DNA of 18,691 nt from assembly GCA_964571375.1 (NCBI GenBank), contig CAZNBL010000023.1, positions 1 to 18,691 on the forward strand, written 5' to 3'. Numbering within the stretch: the first letter of the stretch is position 1; each line of letters opens with the position of its first letter. The position numbers and the translations under genes are program-made. The notes under the pieces are model-generated. The model worked only from the letters and a program-made list of their open reading frames with translations, made no database searches and was not told where the DNA came from. Positions 1-6,798 of this stretch are shown here, piece by piece. This DNA comes from JAFTYR01 sp964571375. GTDB taxonomy: Bacteria > Pseudomonadota > Gammaproteobacteria > Burkholderiales > Burkholderiaceae_F.

Positions 1-313
1 CGAGGGTGACGCTTCCCGCTTCAACCAGGTTTACAACCAGTACAAGGCTGCTCCCAAGGTGACCCGAGACCGTATGTATGTCGATACCATGCAGAAGATC
101 TTCGAAAACACCGGCAAGGTGATGGTCGATACCAAGAGCTCCAACAATCTGCTCTATCTGCCGATGGATAAGCTTATCGAGAAGAGCCGCGCCGGCGATA
201 TCGGTGCCGCTTCTCAGAGCACGGCACCTGCCGCCGTTCAGAGCGTACAGGCCGAGTCCGCAGACAGCGTTGTCCGAACCAATTCCCGCAGCCTCTCCCG
301 GGATATCAGATAA
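1..313 (+). CDS. hflK: HflK, C-terminal part (5' truncated by window edge)
   Basis: This is the last 103 codons of HflK, open from base 2 to the TAA at 311-313. HflK and HflC form a membrane complex (SPFH/band 7 family) that binds and modulates the FtsH protease at the inner membrane. The visible part matches the family's C-terminal end: an amphipathic helix running up to a RDRMYVDTMQKIFENT stretch, then KVMVDTKSSNNLLYLPMDKL, the usual end of the folded region. A low-complexity Ala/Ser/Gln tail of about 45 residues follows. The membrane anchor and SPFH domain lie outside the window. The next gene, hflC, starts 12 bases downstream, which is the standard hflKC arrangement. The call rests on sequence resemblance and on the neighbour. 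Confidence 0.93.
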   Translation, partial: EGDASRFNQVYNQYKAAPKVTRDRMYVDTMQKIFENTGKVMVDTKSSNNLLYLPMDKLIEKSRAGDIGAASQSTAPAAVQSVQAESADSVVRTNSRSLSRDIR

Positions 314-325
314 GGGGGCGATGAG

Positions 326-1204
326 ATGAAAAAAGTTATCAGTATTGCTCTCTTTGCATTCCTTGCCGGCCTTTTCGGCAAGACCTGCCTCTACACCGTC
401 AACGAACGTGAATACGCGCTCGTATTCATGCTCGGTGAGCTGCGCGACGTCGTAAAGAATCCGGGCCTGCACTTTAAGCTGCCGGCACCGCTGCAGAATG
501 TGGTTTATCTCGATAAGCGCATTCTGACGATCGACACACCGACAGCCGACCTCGTTCAGACCAGCGAAAAGAAGAACCTGATGGTCGACTCCTACGTCAA
601 GTGGAGAATCGCCGATCCCCGCCGCTACTGGGTTTCTTTCCAGGGCAGCGAAAAGGCGGCCGAAGACCGTGTGTCCGCACTGCTTCGCGACGTGCTCAAC
701 CAGGCCGTTAACCGCCGTACTGTCAACGACATCACTTCGCGTGACAGAGCTCAGGCAATGGCAGAAATTTCCGAATCTCTGCAGAAGCGAGTTGTCGATC
801 TCGGTATCGACATCGTCGACGTCCGCTTAAAGCGCGTTGACTTCACTCCGGAAATTTCCGAATCCGTCTTCCGCCGTATGGAAGCCGAACGTAAGCGAGT
901 TGCCAGCGAAGAACGATCCAAGGGTGCTGCCGAGGCCGAAAAGATTAAGGCCGATGCAGACCGTCAGAGAGAAGTGATTCTTGCCGAAGCTTACCGCGAT
1001 GCCCAGGGTATCAAGGGTGCCGGCGATGCCCGCGCCAACGAGATCTATGCCAAAGCTTTCAGCAAAGATCCCGAATTTGCGAAGTTCTATCGCTCTCTTG
1101 ACGCATACCGCACATCCTTCGATAAACAGAAGGATATGATGGTTGTCGACCCGAGCAGTGAATTCTTCAACTACCTGAAGAATTCTCAGCCCGCAGGCAA
1201 GTAA
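326..1204 (+). CDS. hflC: HflC, FtsH protease modulator subunit
   Basis: This 292-residue protein is the SPFH/band 7 partner of HflK; together they form a periplasm-facing assembly around FtsH that tunes degradation of membrane proteins and regulators. An N-terminal hydrophobic anchor spans about residues 4-23. The phrase NEREYALVFMLGELRDV opens the band 7 domain (about 24-190). A charged Ala/Glu/Lys/Arg-rich helical region follows (about 185-245), including AEAEKIKADADRQREVILAEA, as in typical HflC proteins. Length is normal for the family. The ATG at 326 follows a G-rich ribosome binding site (GGGGG at about 314-318). The gene is 12 bases after hflK and 40 before the DUF2065 gene, so it is probably co-transcribed with both. 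Confidence 0.96.
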   Translation: MKKVISIALFAFLAGLFGKTCLYTVNEREYALVFMLGELRDVVKNPGLHFKLPAPLQNVVYLDKRILTIDTPTADLVQTSEKKNLMVDSYVKWRIADPRRYWVSFQGSEKAAEDRVSALLRDVLNQAVNRRTVNDITSRDRAQAMAEISESLQKRVVDLGIDIVDVRLKRVDFTPEISESVFRRMEAERKRVASEERSKGAAEAEKIKADADRQREVILAEAYRDAQGIKGAGDARANEIYAKAFSKDPEFAKFYRSLDAYRTSFDKQKDMMVVDPSSEFFNYLKNSQPAGK

Positions 1205-1244
1205 AATATAAAAAGCTTATCTACCGTTCATTCGGAGCTTTTAC

Positions 1245-1433
1245 ATGGAAGCCCTTCTTTGTGCCGTCGGTTTTTTCTTGGTCTTTGAGGGGCTTTTTCC
1301 ATTTGTGAGTCCTGAGAAATGGAAGGAAGCCATCGAAACACTCCTGAGAATTCCTAATGAAAACATTCAAAAAGGTGCTTTCTGCAGTGTAGTCTTAGGG
1401 TTGGTATTAGTTTGGTATACGATGGCTAATTAA
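1245..1433 (+). CDS. DUF2065 family small inner membrane protein (YjeT-like)
   Basis: This 62-residue protein has two hydrophobic segments, about residues 3-21 (LLCAVGFFLVFEGLFPFVSP) and 43-60 (KGAFCSVVLGLVLVWYTMA). They are separated by a short polar loop containing the family-like PEKWKEAIETLLRIPNENIQ. The pattern EGLxPxxxPxxWK followed by a second helix is what I know from DUF2065/YjeT proteins, which usually sit directly after hflC. Its function is unknown. The position between hflC and hisZ is conserved in proteobacteria and supports the call. The ATG at 1245 follows GGAG at 1234-1237 with 7 bases between. That ribosome binding site abuts a small inverted repeat (see findings). Confidence 0.88.
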   Translation: MEALLCAVGFFLVFEGLFPFVSPEKWKEAIETLLRIPNENIQKGAFCSVVLGLVLVWYTMAN

Positions 1434-1442
1434 AGGATTGAA

Positions 1443-2600
1443 ATGTCAGTTTGGCTGCTGCCTGAGAATATTGCAGACATCCTCCCCAGAGAGACCCGTG
1501 CTATTGAAAAGTTACGGCAGGATTTCCTCAACCTGGTTATTTCTCACGGATTCGAACAAATCCGTCCTCCCCTGATCGAATACGTTGATTCCCTTCTGAC
1601 GGGAACCGGGGGAGATCTGGATCTCAAAACATTTAAGACCGTTGATCAGGCTTCCGGCCGTCTGCTCGGCGTAAGAGCCGATATGACACCGCAGATCGCC
1701 CGTATCGACGCTCATATCCTGAACCGCACCGGCATCACGCGTCTTTGTTACGCGGGTTCCGTACTGCACGCCCGCCCGCTCCATCCGATGGCATCCCGCG
1801 AGCCCTATGTCGCAGGGGTGGAACTCTTCGGTTCGAGAAGTCCCGAGAGCGACCGCGAAGTGATTTCGCTCGGCGTTCAGGCCCTGCATGTTTTCGGAAT
1901 CAGCTCCGTGCATGTAGACTTCGGTCATACCGGTGTCGTGCATTCGATTTTTGCTCAGGATCCGCTCACCAAGGATTATGAAGACAGTATTCTGTTTGCA
2001 CTGAGCCATAAGGACACCTGTGCACTCGAAGAGATGCGCGGCAGGATTTCCGATAAGAGCGTGGATGCATTCCGTAAAGTTGCGATGACTTTCGGAGCTG
2101 AGTCTGCTCTCAATGAACTCGAATCTTATTTCGCCGATAACAAAGAGGCACTTCGCGCGATTGCCGAAGTCCGCTCGCTTGCCGCAGGTTGCGGCGCAGA
2201 CGAAGTCAGTTTTGATTTCGGCGACGTACACGGGTATCGTTACCTTACGGGCGTAACGTTCAGCGTTACGATTCCGCAACGCTTCCAGGCGATCCTTCGC
2301 GGAGGCCGTTACGACGATATCGGTGCTAAATTCGGAAGAAATCGTCCGGCCGTCGGTTTTACGATCTATCTGAGAGAAATTGCCTCGATGATGGACACCC
2401 GACGTCCTTATGCCGTGCTCGCTCCGGGAGGTACCGGCGACGCAGCTCTTGAACACAAGATCAAGGAGCTGCGCGGAGCAGGTCGTATTGTCGTTACTAA
2501 GCTGCCCGAAGATACAATTGAATCTTTGGAAGAAGCTTTTCGACTCGATGAAGAATTAAAGTTGGAAAACGGGGTTTGGGTGCTGAAAGACCGCACCTAA
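1443..2600 (+). CDS. hisZ: ATP phosphoribosyltransferase regulatory subunit HisZ
   Basis: HisZ is a histidyl-tRNA synthetase paralogue that lost aminoacylation. It forms a hetero-octamer with the short form of HisG and confers histidine feedback control on the first step of histidine synthesis. The 385 residues show the class II synthetase-like core: RPPLIEYVDSLLTGTG (41-56), RADMTPQIARID (78-89), the motif 2-like stretch LCYAGSVLHARP with REPYVAGVELFG (about 101-130), and a motif 3-like LRGGRYDDIGAKFGRNRPAVGF in the C-terminal third. There is no anticodon-binding domain of HisRS type, consistent with HisZ. AAAGGA lies just upstream of the ATG at 1443. Placement before purA is the usual betaproteobacterial order. 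I infer that a short hisG lies elsewhere in the genome. Confidence 0.95.
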   Translation: MSVWLLPENIADILPRETRAIEKLRQDFLNLVISHGFEQIRPPLIEYVDSLLTGTGGDLDLKTFKTVDQASGRLLGVRADMTPQIARIDAHILNRTGITRLCYAGSVLHARPLHPMASREPYVAGVELFGSRSPESDREVISLGVQALHVFGISSVHVDFGHTGVVHSIFAQDPLTKDYEDSILFALSHKDTCALEEMRGRISDKSVDAFRKVAMTFGAESALNELESYFADNKEALRAIAEVRSLAAGCGADEVSFDFGDVHGYRYLTGVTFSVTIPQRFQAILRGGRYDDIGAKFGRNRPAVGFTIYLREIASMMDTRRPYAVLAPGGTGDAALEHKIKELRGAGRIVVTKLPEDTIESLEEAFRLDEELKLENGVWVLKDRT

Positions 2601-2627
2601 AGCCATTTAAAGAGGAGATGACATCAT

Positions 2628-3923
2628 ATGTCTAAGAATGTAGTAGTGGTTGGCGCTCAGTGGGGCGATGAAGGCAAGGGTAAGATTGTCGACTGGCTCA
2701 CTGAAAGCGTACAGGGCGTAGTCCGCTTCAACGGCGGTCACAATGCCGGCCATACATTAGTTATCAACGGCAAGAAGACGATTCTTCGCCTGATTCCGTC
2801 CGGAGTGATGCACCCGCACGTCAAGTGCTATATCGGCAACGGTGCCGTAGTCTCTCCTCAGGCTCTGCTCTCTGAAATCGACGAACTCGAAAGCAACGGC
2901 GTCAACGCAGACGAACGCGTATTCGTTTCCGGTCACTGCCCGCTGATTCTTCCGTATCACGTCGCTCTCGACCATGCACGCGAAGCCGCTCTCGGCGACC
3001 GTAAGATCGGTACAACCGGCCGCGGTATCGGTCCGGCCTACGAAGACAAGGTTGCCCGCCGTGCCGTTCACGTCAGCGACCTTCTTGATCCCGAACTCTT
3101 CGCATCCAAGGTCCGCCGCAACTGCGAACTGATCAACTTCATGCTGGTCAATTACTACAAGGCCGAACCCGTTGATGTCGAACAGATCATCGAAGAGACA
3201 CTGAAGCTTGCTCCGCGTATTACTCCGAAGATCTGCGACGTTTCCGACACACTGCACAACCTCATGCGCGAAGGCCAGCAGTTCCTCTTCGAAGGCGCTC
3301 AGGGCACAATGCTCGACATCGACCACGGTACATACCCGTTCGTCACATCGAGCAACACTGTTGCCGGTTCTGCCTGTGCCGGTGCCGGTGTCGGTCCGCA
3401 TCAGCTCAACTACGTTCTCGGTATCACCAAGGCATACTGCACACGCGTCGGTGCTGGTCCCTTCCCGACAGAACTCTTTGACGAAGTCGGCGAAACACTC
3501 CGTACACGCGGTAACGAAGTCGGTGCTGTTACAGGCCGTCCGCGTCGCTGCGGCTGGTTCGACGGTGCCGCTCTGCGCCGCTCTGTCGAATGGAACGGTA
3601 TGACCGGTCTTGCCATCATGAAGCTTGACGTTCTCGACGGTATGGAAACTGTCCGCCTCGGCGTCGGCTACGACTGCGACGGCAAGAAGCTCGACATCAT
3701 GCCGGTCGGTGCAGATGCTATCGCCAACTGCAAGCCGATCTACGAAGACTTCCCGGGCTGGAAGGAATCCACTTTCGGTATCACCAAGTGGGAAGACCTG
3801 CCGGAAAATGCAAGAAAGTATCTGACACGACTCTCCGAAGTCGCAGGCTGCCCGATCGCTGTGGTTTCCACAGGTCCGGACCGCGATCAGACTATTCTCA
3901 TGCACGACCCGTTTGCAAATTAA
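2628..3923 (+). CDS. purA: adenylosuccinate synthetase
   Basis: PurA catalyses GTP-dependent condensation of IMP with aspartate to adenylosuccinate, the first committed step from IMP to AMP, in the cytoplasm. The 431-residue length is normal. The P-loop-like signature GAQWGDEGKGK is at residues 9-19, with the catalytic Asp at position 14. FNGGHNAGHT (34-43) carries the catalytic His at position 42, and GTTGRGIGPAYEDK (128-141) is the second family signature. The IMP/aspartate loop and a C-terminal VSTGPDRDQTI are also present. The start is decided by a clear GAGGAG about 10 bases before the ATG. Codon use is strongly biased, as in well-expressed genes. A rho-independent terminator follows 57 bases after the stop. 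Confidence 0.98.
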   Translation: MSKNVVVVGAQWGDEGKGKIVDWLTESVQGVVRFNGGHNAGHTLVINGKKTILRLIPSGVMHPHVKCYIGNGAVVSPQALLSEIDELESNGVNADERVFVSGHCPLILPYHVALDHAREAALGDRKIGTTGRGIGPAYEDKVARRAVHVSDLLDPELFASKVRRNCELINFMLVNYYKAEPVDVEQIIEETLKLAPRITPKICDVSDTLHNLMREGQQFLFEGAQGTMLDIDHGTYPFVTSSNTVAGSACAGAGVGPHQLNYVLGITKAYCTRVGAGPFPTELFDEVGETLRTRGNEVGAVTGRPRRCGWFDGAALRRSVEWNGMTGLAIMKLDVLDGMETVRLGVGYDCDGKKLDIMPVGADAIANCKPIYEDFPGWKESTFGITKWEDLPENARKYLTRLSEVAGCPIAVVSTGPDRDQTILMHDPFAN

Positions 3924-3980
3924 TGTGACTGCTTAACCCGCTCTTTCTAATCAGGGCGGGTAAAGTGGACTAAAATAGAA

Positions 3981-4007
3981 AGGCGTTGTCCGCAACGCCT
4001 TTTTCTT
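3981..4007 (+). terminator. rho-independent terminator after purA
   Basis: A perfect 8-bp stem (AGGCGTTG at 3981-3988, CAACGCCT at 3993-4000) closes a TCCG tetraloop and runs directly into TTTTTC and a longer T-rich stretch. It ends the hflK-purA transcription unit. It lies only 28 bases before the next start codon, so the following gene must depend on read-through or on a promoter placed very close to its start. Confidence 0.9.
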
Positions 4008-4027
4008 ATCTTTATTTTTTAGACTCG

Positions 4028-4552
4028 ATGAAAGACCTTCACGTATCTTGGGACGAATACCGTCACCTTATTGAAAAGCTTGCTTATAACGTTTATGACA
4101 GCGGCTGGAAGTTTGATTCCATCCTCTGCCTTGCTCGGGGTGGTCTGCGTCCCGGCGATACACTTTCCCGTATTTTCGATATGCCGTTGTCCATTCTGGC
4201 AACGAGCTCCTATCGCGAAGCAGCAGGAACGGTTCGCGGTGAACTCGATATCGGTCAGTATATTGCTTCCAGCCGTCCGGACACTCTCAAGGGCAAGGTT
4301 CTCCTCGTCGACGACCTCGTTGACTCCGGCCTGACCTTCAAGAAGGTTACCGAACACCTCAAGCAGAATGTTCCTTCTATTACTGAAGTCAGAACAGCTG
4401 TTATTTGGTGGAAGTCCTGCTCTCTGGTCAAGCCCGACTACTACGTCGATTACCTTGACACCAACCCGTGGATCCATCAGCCGTTCGAAGAATACGACAC
4501 GATGACCCTCGGCAAGCTGGTTGCTAAGGTTGAAGGCAAGGAAAAGGCATAA
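4028..4552 (+). CDS. PurA-linked type I phosphoribosyltransferase family protein
   Basis: This 174-residue protein has the PRTase fold signature VLLVDDLVDSGLT (residues 91-103), the PRPP-binding loop, preceded by an ILCLARGGLRPGD segment (32-44) typical of xanthine/hypoxanthine-type PRTases. Unusual family-specific stretches are SSYREAAGT (60-68) and NPWIHQPFEEYDT (146-158). I recognise it as the uncharacterised phosphoribosyltransferase that follows purA in many Burkholderiales. By position it may act in purine salvage, but the substrate base is not established. I chose the ATG at 4028. A longer reading from a TTG at 3986 would start inside the terminator stem and add residues unlike the family. 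No Shine-Dalgarno sequence precedes the ATG. A second terminator follows the gene. Confidence 0.88.
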   Translation: MKDLHVSWDEYRHLIEKLAYNVYDSGWKFDSILCLARGGLRPGDTLSRIFDMPLSILATSSYREAAGTVRGELDIGQYIASSRPDTLKGKVLLVDDLVDSGLTFKKVTEHLKQNVPSITEVRTAVIWWKSCSLVKPDYYVDYLDTNPWIHQPFEEYDTMTLGKLVAKVEGKEKA

Positions 4553-4597
4553 TTCAAGCCGCTTTCACAAAGCCTGAATAAAGCAGTTTTTTCGAAG

Positions 4598-4632
4598 AGC
4601 CCTGTACAAATTTCTTGTGCAGGGCTTTTTCC
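4598..4632 (+). terminator. rho-independent terminator after the phosphoribosyltransferase gene
   Basis: A 12-bp stem (AGCCCTGTACAA at 4598-4609, TTGTGCAGGGCT at 4615-4626, one G-T pair) closes a 5-base loop and is followed by a run of T. It separates the phosphoribosyltransferase gene from tRNA-Leu. Confidence 0.92.
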
Positions 4633-4727
4633 TTTTCAGAACAACGGCTTAGGTCTGAAATGAGTAATTATTGTTTCAATTACTTACATTTAATTCGCTA
4701 AATTTCAGACTTTTTTGCACGCAGGGG

Positions 4728-4756
4728 TTGCACAAAAGTTAGAACCCATGTAATAT
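4728..4756 (+). promoter_or_regulatory. sigma-70 type promoter of tRNA-Leu
   Basis: TTGCAC at 4728-4733 and TAATAT at 4751-4756 are separated by exactly 17 bases and resemble the -35 and -10 consensus. Transcription would begin around 4763, a few bases before the tRNA 5' end at 4770. The match, the spacing and the position agree, so I consider it likely. Confidence 0.75.
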
Positions 4757-4769
4757 TCAATCTCGCGTT

Positions 4770-4856
4770 GCCCAGGTGGCGAAATTGGTAGACGCACCAG
4801 CTTCAGGTGCTGGCGCCTTAACGGGCGTGGGGGTTCGAGTCCCTTCCTGGGCACCA
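4770..4856 (+). tRNA. tRNA-Leu (anticodon CAG)
   Basis: The 87-base gene folds as a class II tRNA with a long variable arm. The acceptor stem is GCCCAGG (4770-4776) with CCTGGGC (4846-4852), the discriminator is A, and CCA is encoded at 4854-4856. The anticodon stem CCAGC/GCTGG encloses loop TTCAGGT, giving anticodon CAG at 4804-4806, which reads CUG. The variable arm (GCGCCTTAACGGGCGT region) and the T loop GTTCGAGTCC are in place. It resembles the enterobacterial leucine CAG tRNA. It stands alone, with its own promoter upstream and an assembly gap 17 bases downstream. Confidence 0.97.
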
Positions 4857-4873
4857 CAGAACAACGCAAAAAA

Positions 4874-4883
4874 NNNNNNNNNN
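4874..4883. other. assembly gap (10 N)
   Basis: Ten undefined bases stand for a scaffold join of unknown true length. The sequence CGCAAAAAA occurs directly before the gap (4865-4873) and again shortly after it (4905-4913), which could reflect a collapsed or mis-joined repeat. Everything to the left is linked to everything to the right only by scaffolding. Confidence 0.99.
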
Positions 4884-4907
4884 GAAATCGCCAAGGTCTG
4901 TTTCCGC

Positions 4908-4940
4908 AAAAAAAGCTCCGTCTTTGTACGGAGCTTTTTT
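4908..4940 (+). terminator. bidirectional-looking terminator after tRNA-Leu and the gap
   Basis: A stem of AGCTCCGT (4914-4921) with ACGGAGCT (4928-4935) around a 6-base loop is flanked by A and T runs that extend the pairing. The T run makes it a good terminator on the plus strand, and the A run allows use on the minus strand too. It may end the tRNA transcript if the gap is short. Confidence 0.85.
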
Positions 4941-5226
4941 CATTTCCGGCGCATGTGGTTGCGTCTTGATATTTCCTTGTTTCCCTCCGGCAAACCCAAT
5001 CCGATTGGTACCTAATTTGGTATCTTTTTTATCCGTATCCCTCCGGTGTCTGATCTTCTGCCCGAAAACTTATAGTAGGTTTTACAGTGGGTTTTGCCGA
5101 TCTTTGAAAACACAGTAGGTTTCGTATCCTGTAAACGAACTCCCGAAGGGGCATTTTTTCTTGCGTTCGGCAACCCGGAGTTAAGTGCATACTTTTGAAG
5201 TGTTGCTTTTTGATCACCGATCATAG
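4941..5226. other. gene-poor stretch with short direct repeats beside tRNA-Leu
   Basis: I find no convincing gene here; short open frames on both strands have no recognisable family or ribosome binding site. The stretch holds repeated short motifs. Three copies of AYAGTRGGTTT lie at 5072-5082, 5084-5094 and 5112-5122. Two copies of TTGGTAYC lie at 5005-5012 and 5017-5024, and TCCCTCCGG occurs at 4982-4990 and 5038-5046. Clustered repeats of this kind next to a tRNA 3' end can be the arm-type sites of a tyrosine recombinase, but no integrase or duplicated tRNA end is visible. Confidence 0.5.
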
Positions 5227-5259
5227 AAAAACCGCCTTACCGAAAAATCGGAAAGGCGG
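5227..5259 (-). terminator. rho-independent terminator of the lyase-transporter operon
   Basis: On the minus strand a 12-bp stem with one mismatch (plus-strand arms 5232-5243 and 5248-5259, 4-base loop) is followed by a run of five T. It lies 51 bases beyond the transporter stop codon. A second hairpin (GAGCCCG at 5272-5278 with CGGGCTC at 5290-5296) sits between the stop and the terminator. Confidence 0.85.
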
Positions 5260-5310
5260 CGTTCTGAGTGCGAGCCCGATTTTGACCGCCGGGCTCAAGG
5301 AGAAAGTGAG

Positions 5311-6726
5311 TTAGTAGAGGCCGATGCACTTCCACCAGAGCATGCCGGTAGTGAAAACGATGAGCACGCTCACGGTCACCAGCACAAAGTTAATCTTGTA
5401 GAAGCGGGGACGTTCGAAGAATCCCTGGCCGAAGTAGATCGGGCCCGGACCGCCTGCGTATTCTGTGATGCCCCACATGAAGTTCGAGAAGATGGCAAAG
5501 CAGATGGCAACCATCATCGGGGGAGCGCCTGCGCCGATAGCAACCATGGCGAACGGGACGTACATGGCAGCCACATGGCCGGAAGCTGTGGCGAATACAT
5601 AGTGCAGGTAGATGTAGGCGAAACCGAGGACAACGAAGGTCATCATCCAATCCATACCGACGAGCATGGAAGCGAAGCCCGTGGACATCCACTTAATGAA
5701 ACCGAGAGAGGTAAGGCCGGTTGCGAGAGAGATGATCACGCCGAACCAAACTACGGTGTCCCAGGCTGCCTTATCGGCAAGAACGTTCTTCCAATTGACC
5801 GCGCCGCTCGCAAAGAGGAATGCAGCCAAGCCGATACCGATTGCATTGGCGTTAAGGCCGGTCCACATGGTGGTGCCCCAACCGAGAAGCGCGAGGATAA
5901 AGCCGATAGCCACGCGGATTTCCTGACTGCTCATCGGACCCATCTTGGCGAGCTGTTCGCCGCCCATGCGCTTGGCTTCGGGCGTCTTCTTGAGTTCCGG
6001 ATTGAGCATCTTGTAGGAAAGAAGCGGCATCACGACAAAGCAGATCATGGCGGGAACCACTGCAGCCCAGAACCAGCCGATCCAGCTCATTTCGATACCG
6101 AGACCGTCTTTAGCCAATGTGGCGCAAAGCGGGTTTGCGGCCATACCGGTCATGAACATGGCGCCCGTGATCGGAGTGAACTGGAAGCAGGTCATCGTGA
6201 GGAATTCACCGATACGCTTCTGCTTGGGACCGGGTTCGCTGTCCAAAACCTGATTGATGGACTTTGCGATCGGCAGAACGATACCGCCGGAGCGTGCTGT
6301 CACACTCGGCATTGCCGGAGCAAGCAGCAGGTCGGCTAAACCCAGGGAATAAGCGATACCGAGAGAGGAACCGCCGAAGAGCGAGAGAGTTTTGTATGCA
6401 ATTCTTTTGCCGAGTCCGGATTCGACGAAACCAAGCGACAGTACATAAGCCGAGAAGATCATCCAGACAGTGCCGGAGGAGAAGCCGGAGAGTGCGGCTT
6501 TAAAGCTCAGCGTATTGGTAAAGATAACAAGGGCGAGCGCAATGAACATCAGAGCACCCGAGGCAAGCGGGGCGCAGAGGATGCCGATAATGGTCGCGAC
6601 AAAAATAGCAAACATGTGCCAGGCTTCGGGCTTTAAGCCTTCCGGGCACGGATAGAACCAGATGGCAAGCAGTACTGCGATCGGTACGAGATACTGCCAG
6701 CATTTAATTTTCTTCGAATCGGACAT
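5311..6726 (-). CDS. DASS (SLC13) family di-/tricarboxylate transporter
   Basis: This 471-residue inner membrane protein has about a dozen hydrophobic segments and the two repeated signatures of the divalent anion:sodium symporter family. The first, LLAPAMPSVTARSGGIVLPI (about 134-153), resembles the 2-oxoglutarate/malate translocator and CitT branch rather than the Na+-coupled SNT type. The second, FSNFMWGITEYAGGPGPIYFGQG (about 413-435), matches the same branch. I therefore infer dicarboxylate exchange, but the substrate is unknown. Residues 241-268 form the central cytosolic loop. The ATG is preceded by AGGAG 9 bases upstream. It lies 72 bases after the lyase gene on the same strand, with a hairpin in the gap, and ends before a terminator, so the two genes form an operon. 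Confidence 0.92.
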   Translation of the reverse strand: MSDSKKIKCWQYLVPIAVLLAIWFYPCPEGLKPEAWHMFAIFVATIIGILCAPLASGALMFIALALVIFTNTLSFKAALSGFSSGTVWMIFSAYVLSLGFVESGLGKRIAYKTLSLFGGSSLGIAYSLGLADLLLAPAMPSVTARSGGIVLPIAKSINQVLDSEPGPKQKRIGEFLTMTCFQFTPITGAMFMTGMAANPLCATLAKDGLGIEMSWIGWFWAAVVPAMICFVVMPLLSYKMLNPELKKTPEAKRMGGEQLAKMGPMSSQEIRVAIGFILALLGWGTTMWTGLNANAIGIGLAAFLFASGAVNWKNVLADKAAWDTVVWFGVIISLATGLTSLGFIKWMSTGFASMLVGMDWMMTFVVLGFAYIYLHYVFATASGHVAAMYVPFAMVAIGAGAPPMMVAICFAIFSNFMWGITEYAGGPGPIYFGQGFFERPRFYKINFVLVTVSVLIVFTTGMLWWKCIGLY

Positions 6727-6740
6727 GGTGATAGCTCCTT

Positions 6741-6779
6741 GGATAAATCCTCCCCGGGAGCAACGGAGAGGACTTATCC
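6741..6779 (-). promoter_or_regulatory. intercistronic hairpin between lyase and transporter genes
   Basis: GGATAAATCCTC (6741-6752) pairs with GAGGACTTATCC (6768-6779), 11 of 12 positions, around a 15-base loop. There is no T run, so it is not a terminator. It ends just before the transporter's ribosome binding site (plus-strand CTCCTT, about 6735-6740). It could be an RNA processing or stability element that sets the ratio of the two proteins; this role is inferred. Confidence 0.6.
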
Positions 6780-6798
6780 CGGAATTTAGGGTGAAGAC

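Noticed and set aside
1512..2456. Long minus-strand open frame across hisZ
   Set aside because: A shadow of the real hisZ frame; composition is Cys/His/Arg-rich with no family resemblance.
2757..3905. 382-codon minus-strand open frame across purA
   Set aside because: A shadow produced by the strong codon bias of purA.
4776..5015. Open frame starting inside tRNA-Leu
   Set aside because: It translates the tRNA and runs through the N gap, so it is not a real gene.
5141..5160. Possible plus-strand terminator (CTCC, CGAA loop, GGGG, then T run)
   Set aside because: The stem is only 4 bp with a G-T pair and there is no gene upstream to terminate.
5012..5224. Two overlapping minus-strand small frames next to the tRNA
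   Set aside because: No ribosome binding site or recognisable family; their Lys/Thr/Pro runs come from the short direct repeats.
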